Source of the DNA: DATLFA01 sp039915945
GTDB lineage: Bacteria > Actinomycetota > Acidimicrobiia > Acidimicrobiales > WLNW01
Direction of reading: 5' to 3'
Length of the DNA: 10,376 nucleotides
Assembly (NCBI GenBank): GCA_039915945.1
Contig: JBDSMH010000082.1
Location: 1-10,376 of the forward strand
Shown: one piece after another, positions 7,542 through 10,376 of the stretch
Position numbering within the stretch: position 1 is the stretch's first letter
Layout: each line of letters starts with the position of its first letter
Made by a program: the position numbers and the translations under genes
The notes under the pieces: model-generated
What the model was told of the DNA's origin: nothing
The model's database searches: none
What the model saw: the letters and a program-made list of their open reading frames with translations, nothing else

Positions 7542-7875
7542 CTGATGATCACGGCAGAACCGAGCAAAGGGCACAGCTCGTAGCCGCTCGTCGTCGATCG
7601 GGTGATGGCAGCGGTCGCAAACCGAAAGTGCCGACTTCCAGCCTCGTAAGCGCGGTGTCGACCTCGTCGATTTCCTGCTGGATCGTGTGTTTGATGCCAA
7701 CTTCACGCCATTGCTCGAAGGTCTCGGTGGCGATGTCGGCCTGATGCTGGTCGTATTTGGTGAGCTCACCAATCGACGCAGCCTCCGTCGCGCCGTCCGC
7801 GAACGAGGCAAGCAGCGAGAACGAGCGCTGGCGCTCGTTCAGTAGCAGTGTCCGAGCTTCCGAAGCAGTCAACAT
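7542..7875 (-). pseudogene. TraR/DksA-type zinc-finger gene with a frameshift
   Basis: The family binds in the secondary channel of RNA polymerase and modulates transcription. Starting at ATG 7875, 85 residues carry the typical coiled coil, with the DQHQADIATETFEQ block (about 42-55) and then RLEVGTFG. Homology continues in another frame from about 7621: VCDRCHHPIDDERLRAVPF and FCRDH, a C-x2-C...C-x2-H finger ending near 7545. Two bases appear lost at the junction (a GGTGTTTGC-like original would give GGTTTGC). As written, the protein ends at 7549 with an unrelated tail and no zinc finger; the finger's own frame has no stop until 7365, antisense to the RNase Z remnant. The start lies 36 nt from the DosR-like box at 7911 with no Shine-Dalgarno. 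A sequencing error is possible. Confidence 0.75.
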
Positions 7876-7910
7876 GGTCCGATACTCGGTCGGTCGAAGT
7901 GTGTTGTGTA

Positions 7911-7924
7911 GGGCCCGAAGTCCT
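7911..7924 (-). promoter_or_regulatory. DosR/DevR-like box facing the TraR/DksA gene
   Basis: Read on minus it is AGGACTTCGGGCCC, one base off the GGGNCNNNNGNCCC core. GAGTAT (minus, 7887 to 7882) starts 24 nt from the box as a -10 candidate, and the ATG at 7875 lies exactly at the predicted transcription start. Together with the copy at 7959 it makes a divergent two-box promoter. Confidence 0.55.
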
Positions 7925-7958
7925 TGATCACACAACGAACTCGACGATTGGCACGGTC

Positions 7959-7972
7959 GGGACTTCGGACCC
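7959..7972 (+). promoter_or_regulatory. DosR/DevR-like box upstream of the acidic protein gene
   Basis: GGGACTTCGGACCC matches the core in full and shares GGGACTTCGG, then CCCTTC, with the copy at 4600. GACGAT (7997-8002) starts 25 nt downstream as a -10 candidate; transcription from about 8009 would give a leader of about 21 nt containing AAGGAG. Confidence 0.68.
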
Positions 7973-8029
7973 TTCCCGTGACGGCCGGTCGACCGCGACG
8001 ATGGAGTCGTTCCTGAACAAGGAGACGCG

Positions 8030-8407
8030 ATGGCCCAACTCGAGCACCATCATCATGAGGCGCTGCCCGACGATGTCTTGGAATTCCTACCGGCAGACGA
8101 CGAAACGGGCGAACGGTCGGAGAGGAGCGAAGAGGAGCTCGCCATGCAGTCCGTCCCGGACTCACGGTTGGCGCCGCTCGACGACCCGGCGCTGCGCGAA
8201 GACAGCAGCGAAGTAGAAGGCTTGTCGCCGGCGTCGTGGTTCGAGGACGAAGAACCCGAGCCTCCCTACCGCACCACAGAGGATGAGGACGAGGCCGCCG
8301 TCGACGACCTGTTGGTCGCACAGCACTACGCGTTCGAAGACGAGCCCACCGATGCTGAAGCGAGCGACGAGAACCTCCAAGAAGGTGGCGACGAAGACGA
8401 GACGTGA
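8030..8407 (+). CDS. Strongly acidic, lysine-free small protein of unknown function
   Basis: A 125-residue protein with 44 Asp/Glu (26 E, 18 D), only five Arg, no Lys and no Cys. It begins with an HHHH run (6-9) and a short hydrophobic patch, LPDDVLEFLP (12-21); PASWF (67-71) is the only Trp-containing segment, and a second mildly hydrophobic patch, DLLVAQHYAF, lies at 93-102. The rest is low complexity, so most of it is probably disordered. There is no signal peptide or membrane segment. AAGGAG (8019-8024) lies 5 nt before the ATG, and a DosR-like box is placed as in the zinc-ribbon operon, which argues that it is a real, regulated gene. It converges on the hibernation-factor gene. I do not recognise a family. 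A nucleic-acid mimic or a chaperone/partner of a basic protein or ribosome would fit the composition, but that is speculation. Confidence 0.72.
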   Translation: MAQLEHHHHEALPDDVLEFLPADDETGERSERSEEELAMQSVPDSRLAPLDDPALREDSSEVEGLSPASWFEDEEPEPPYRTTEDEDEAAVDDLLVAQHYAFEDEPTDAEASDENLQEGGDEDET

Positions 8408-8449
8408 AGACCGACGGCTTCGTCGCGCGATCGCTTCTTGTCCCTCTCC

Positions 8450-9247
8450 CTACGCGCTGACGATCAGGCCGTAGTGCCCGTCGCGTCGTCGATACAATAC
8501 GTTGCCGCGCCCGTTGACCGTTGAGCGGAAGAACACGAACGGCTCGTCGGTGACATCGAGACGTTCCTCGGCCTCTTCGATTGTCGATTCGACAACGGCC
8601 GCGCTCTTCAGATGGATCGGCGCCGCCGCGTGGGCGAGGTCAGGCAACTTGCTGCTGGCGCATAGGAGTTCGAACTCGCCGTCATCGCGGCGATAGATGA
8701 CAGAGTCCGCGCCCGCCTGCAGTTCGGTGAAGAGGTAGAAGTCATGGCCGAGTTGGTCGAGATCGAAGGCCGCTTCGTCGAGGGTGATGGGCTCGAGCGC
8801 GAAGGTCTTTCGGCGTACCACCTCTCGTTCATCGACGAGCCGCGGGAAATAGTGCGGGCGCTCCGTTGGTAGGTCACCGTGACGCCACTCGTGTGGTGCC
8901 GGCTGGCCAGTTTCGCGGCGTACTGTGATTCGATGCAGGCGAGCTTCGGCTCGCTCGATACGTCGATGCAAGTGGGCAACAGCCATGTCAACCGCCTCCT
9001 GCATGCGTTCGGCCGCGACGTGCGCTCGTATTGGTCGGCCATCGACATTGATGACCACTTCCACCGAACAGCGCCGCTCGTTCGCTGGATCTCGTTCGTG
9101 TATGAGCCGGATGTCGATAGCCCGAACCGGTTCACGAACCAACGCTGCGAGGTCGCTGAACTTCTCTCGCGCGGCCTCGCGAGCCGCATCAGCGACCTCG
9201 CCCTTCGTGGAAATATCGATCGAAACATCATCACTCAAAGGGCTCAT
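8450..9247 (-). CDS. hpf: Long ribosome-hibernation promoting factor, RafH-like with two C-terminal domains
   Basis: A ribosome-associated protein that binds the decoding region of the small subunit and shelters idle ribosomes during energy stress. The 265 residues hold an N-terminal S30AE domain (about 8-110: VSIDISTKGEV, the basic ERRCSVEVV strand and AVDMAVAHLHRRIERAEARL helix). After a linker comes a first C-terminal domain (about 143-197: VVRRKTFALEPITLDEA, HDFYLF, VIYRRDDGEFELL) and a second, shorter repeat of it (about 218-263: EPFVFFRS, VLYRRRDGHYGLI). This two-CTD build is that of mycobacterial RafH (MSMEG_3935, Rv0079), a dormancy-regulon protein. ATG 9247 was chosen because GGGAGG (9254-9259) lies 6 nt upstream; the frame stays open to 9346 without a better start. 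A DosR-like variant lies at 9332-9344. Family sure, RafH type likely. Confidence 0.92.
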   Translation of the reverse strand: MSPLSDDVSIDISTKGEVADAAREAAREKFSDLAALVREPVRAIDIRLIHERDPANERRCSVEVVINVDGRPIRAHVAAERMQEAVDMAVAHLHRRIERAEARLHRITVRRETGQPAPHEWRHGDLPTERPHYFPRLVDEREVVRRKTFALEPITLDEAAFDLDQLGHDFYLFTELQAGADSVIYRRDDGEFELLCASSKLPDLAHAAAPIHLKSAAVVESTIEEAEERLDVTDEPFVFFRSTVNGRGNVLYRRRDGHYGLIVSA

Positions 9248-9331
9248 GGAACGCCTCCCGGGTCTGGACATCAACAACCGCTTGACTCGCAGTTCATGGT
9301 CATTGAACCCGATGCATGCGCCGGTGGATAC

Positions 9332-9344
9332 GGGCCTTGGTCCC
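9332..9344 (-). promoter_or_regulatory. DosR-like box variant, one base short, upstream of hpf
   Basis: On minus it is GGGACCAAGGCCC: both half-sites are intact but the spacer is one base shorter than in the other copies. It lies 84 nt before the hpf start. No NANNNT hexamer sits at the usual 24-25 nt; the nearest is GACCAT (9301 to 9296), 31 nt from the box. Either a weakened or altered site, a one-base sequencing loss, or chance. Confidence 0.35.
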
Positions 9345-9372
9345 ATTCGTAGCGACGGTGCTCGATATCGCG

Positions 9373-9386
9373 GGGACCAACGACTC
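9373..9386 (+). promoter_or_regulatory. DosR/DevR-like box upstream of the phosphoribosyltransferase gene
   Basis: GGGACCAACGACTC matches the core except at position 13. CAGTGT (9410-9415) starts 24 nt downstream as a -10 candidate; transcription from about 9422 would give a leader of about 26 nt with AAAGGA (9434-9439). The 200-bp gap between hpf and this gene holds nothing else I can support beyond the variant box at 9332. Confidence 0.5.
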
Positions 9387-9447
9387 TGGTGTCCGAGACA
9401 CTGCAGGATCAGTGTCGATCTGTAAGAGGCAGCAAAGGAATAATCAG

Positions 9448-10376
9448 ATGATCTTCGATGACCGGAAGCAGGCGGGGAAGCTACTGGCCGAACGCCTCGA
9501 ACGATTCGCCGGCGAGCAGCCGATCGTGCTTGGCCTCCCCCGCGGCGGTGTACCTGTCGCGTACGAGGTCGCGCAGGCGCTGCATGCGCCGCTCGATGTG
9601 ATCATCGTGCGCAAGCTCGGCGTGCCCTTTCAGCCGGAACTGGGCATGGGCGCGATCGGTGAGGATGGCGTACGGGTACTCAATGACGACATCGTTCGTG
9701 CGGCTCACATCAACGAAACCGAGCTGACCGCGGTCGAGCGGCGCGAGCGAGCCGAGGTCGAACGACGGGCCCAGCGCTACCGCCGCGGGCGCCCGATGGC
9801 CGATATCCGCGGGCGCACCGTGATCGTGGTCGACGACGGCATCGCCACCGGCGGAACCGCCCGCGCCGCGCTCCAGGTCGCCCGGGCGCACGGCGCTCGC
9901 AAAGTCGTGCTCGCGGTGCCCGTTGCGGCGTCCGAAACCCTGCGCTCGTTGCGAGCCGACGCTGACGAGGTCGTGGTTCTCGAGCAGCCCGCAGACCTGG
10001 TCGCAATTGGCTATTGGTACCGAGACTTCCGTCAGACGTCGGACGGCGAAGTCGAACGTCTCTTCGAATTGGCCTCACGGTCGGCGATGGTTACGATCGA
10101 CTCGGTCGATCATCGCGTCGACACGGACGTCGAGATACCCGTCGACGGGATCAACTTGGCCGGTCACCTCTCCATCCCGGAAAAGGCCGAGGGCATCGTG
10201 ATCTTCGCCCACGGGAGCGGGAGCAGCCGCCACAGCGCTCGCAATCGATCGGTGGCTTCGATGCTTCAGGAGCATGGAATCGCCACGTTGCTGTTCGATC
10301 TGCTCTCAGAGCGAGAGGCAGTCGATCGGTCGAAGGTATTCGACATCGAATTACTCGCAAAGCGGCTGGCGGTGGT
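9448..10376 (+). CDS. Phosphoribosyltransferase / alpha-beta hydrolase fusion, 3' end cut off
   Basis: Residues 1 to about 215 form a type I phosphoribosyltransferase domain: LPRGGVPVA (30-38), RKLGVPFQPELGMGAI (55-70) and the PRPP-binding loop VVDDGIATGGT (127-137). From about 225 a second domain begins, a dienelactone-hydrolase-like alpha/beta hydrolase: VEIPVDGINLAGHLSIP, then the oxyanion-region FAHGSGSSRHSARNR (253-267) and TLLFDLLSEREA. The sequence ends after 309 residues, before the nucleophile elbow and the rest of the triad. The order matches M. tuberculosis Rv0571c, a dormancy-regulon protein of about 440 residues, and partly Rv2030c. Substrates of neither domain are known to me. 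The ATG at 9448 follows AAAGGA by 8 nt and lies downstream of the DosR-like box at 9373, divergent from hpf. Confidence 0.88.
   Translation, partial: MIFDDRKQAGKLLAERLERFAGEQPIVLGLPRGGVPVAYEVAQALHAPLDVIIVRKLGVPFQPELGMGAIGEDGVRVLNDDIVRAAHINETELTAVERRERAEVERRAQRYRRGRPMADIRGRTVIVVDDGIATGGTARAALQVARAHGARKVVLAVPVAASETLRSLRADADEVVVLEQPADLVAIGYWYRDFRQTSDGEVERLFELASRSAMVTIDSVDHRVDTDVEIPVDGINLAGHLSIPEKAEGIVIFAHGSGSSRHSARNRSVASMLQEHGIATLLFDLLSEREAVDRSKVFDIELLAKRLAV

Noticed and set aside
7819..7840. Perfect inverted repeat, 9-nt arms (GAACGAGCG / CGCTCGTTC) with a 4-nt loop
   Set aside because: It lies inside the coiled-coil coding part of the TraR/DksA gene and simply encodes Glu/Arg-rich sequence; no T-run or regulatory position.
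8412..8425. CGACG-GCTT-CGTCG hairpin between the convergent acidic-protein and hpf genes, as a bidirectional terminator
   Set aside because: The position is right, but the stem is 5 bp and no T-run follows on either strand.

Overview
The window is GC-rich, densely coding DNA with GTG starts, ATGA stop/start overlaps and purine-rich Shine-Dalgarno sites. The families present (tandem universal stress proteins, a HAD/GH65 fusion, a long ribosome-hibernation factor with two C-terminal domains, a phosphoribosyltransferase/hydrolase fusion) are those of the actinobacterial dormancy (DosR/DevR) regulon best known from Mycobacterium. I read it as chromosomal DNA of an actinobacterium. I cannot place it to genus. 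I saw no RNA genes, CRISPR array or insertion sequence.

Layout. Positions 1-886 (minus): 3'-truncated GT4 glycosyltransferase. Positions 971-4560 (plus): a HAD beta-phosphoglucomutase/GH65 disaccharide phosphorylase fusion, coupled by an ATGA overlap to a small two-domain stress protein. Positions 4672-7476 (plus): a zinc-ribbon protein, a 294-residue tandem USP, then two broken genes, a DUF72 remnant and a frameshifted RNase Z; each is joined to the next by an ATGA overlap. Positions 7542-7875 (minus): a frameshifted TraR/DksA zinc-finger gene, converging on RNase Z. Positions 8030-8407 (plus): a lysine-free, strongly acidic protein. Positions 8450-9247 (minus): a RafH-like hibernation factor. 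From 9448 (plus): a phosphoribosyltransferase/alpha-beta hydrolase that runs off the right edge.

The most informative signal is regulatory. Five of the intergenic sites resemble the DosR box (core GGGNCNNNNGNCCC), and a sixth variant is one base short. They lie at 922, 4600, 7911, 7959, 9332 and 9373. For the first five of these apart from the short variant, an NANNNT -10-like hexamer starts 24-25 nt after the box. Three start codons (886, 971, 7875) lie exactly 36 nt from the box edge, where transcription would start, which implies leaderless mRNAs. The other three plus-strand promoters (4672, 8030, 9448) then have short leaders of about 23-27 nt that contain a Shine-Dalgarno. The window therefore looks like one compact hypoxia/dormancy island. 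It combines carbon-reserve phosphorolysis, stress signalling by USPs and ribosome hibernation, plus two small proteins of unknown function (zinc ribbon and acidic) that share the promoter layout.

The stretch 5.9-7.9 kb carries three consecutive damaged genes. Some lesions (large deletions, loss of a catalytic Asp) look like genuine decay, but the single frameshifts could also be sequencing errors.
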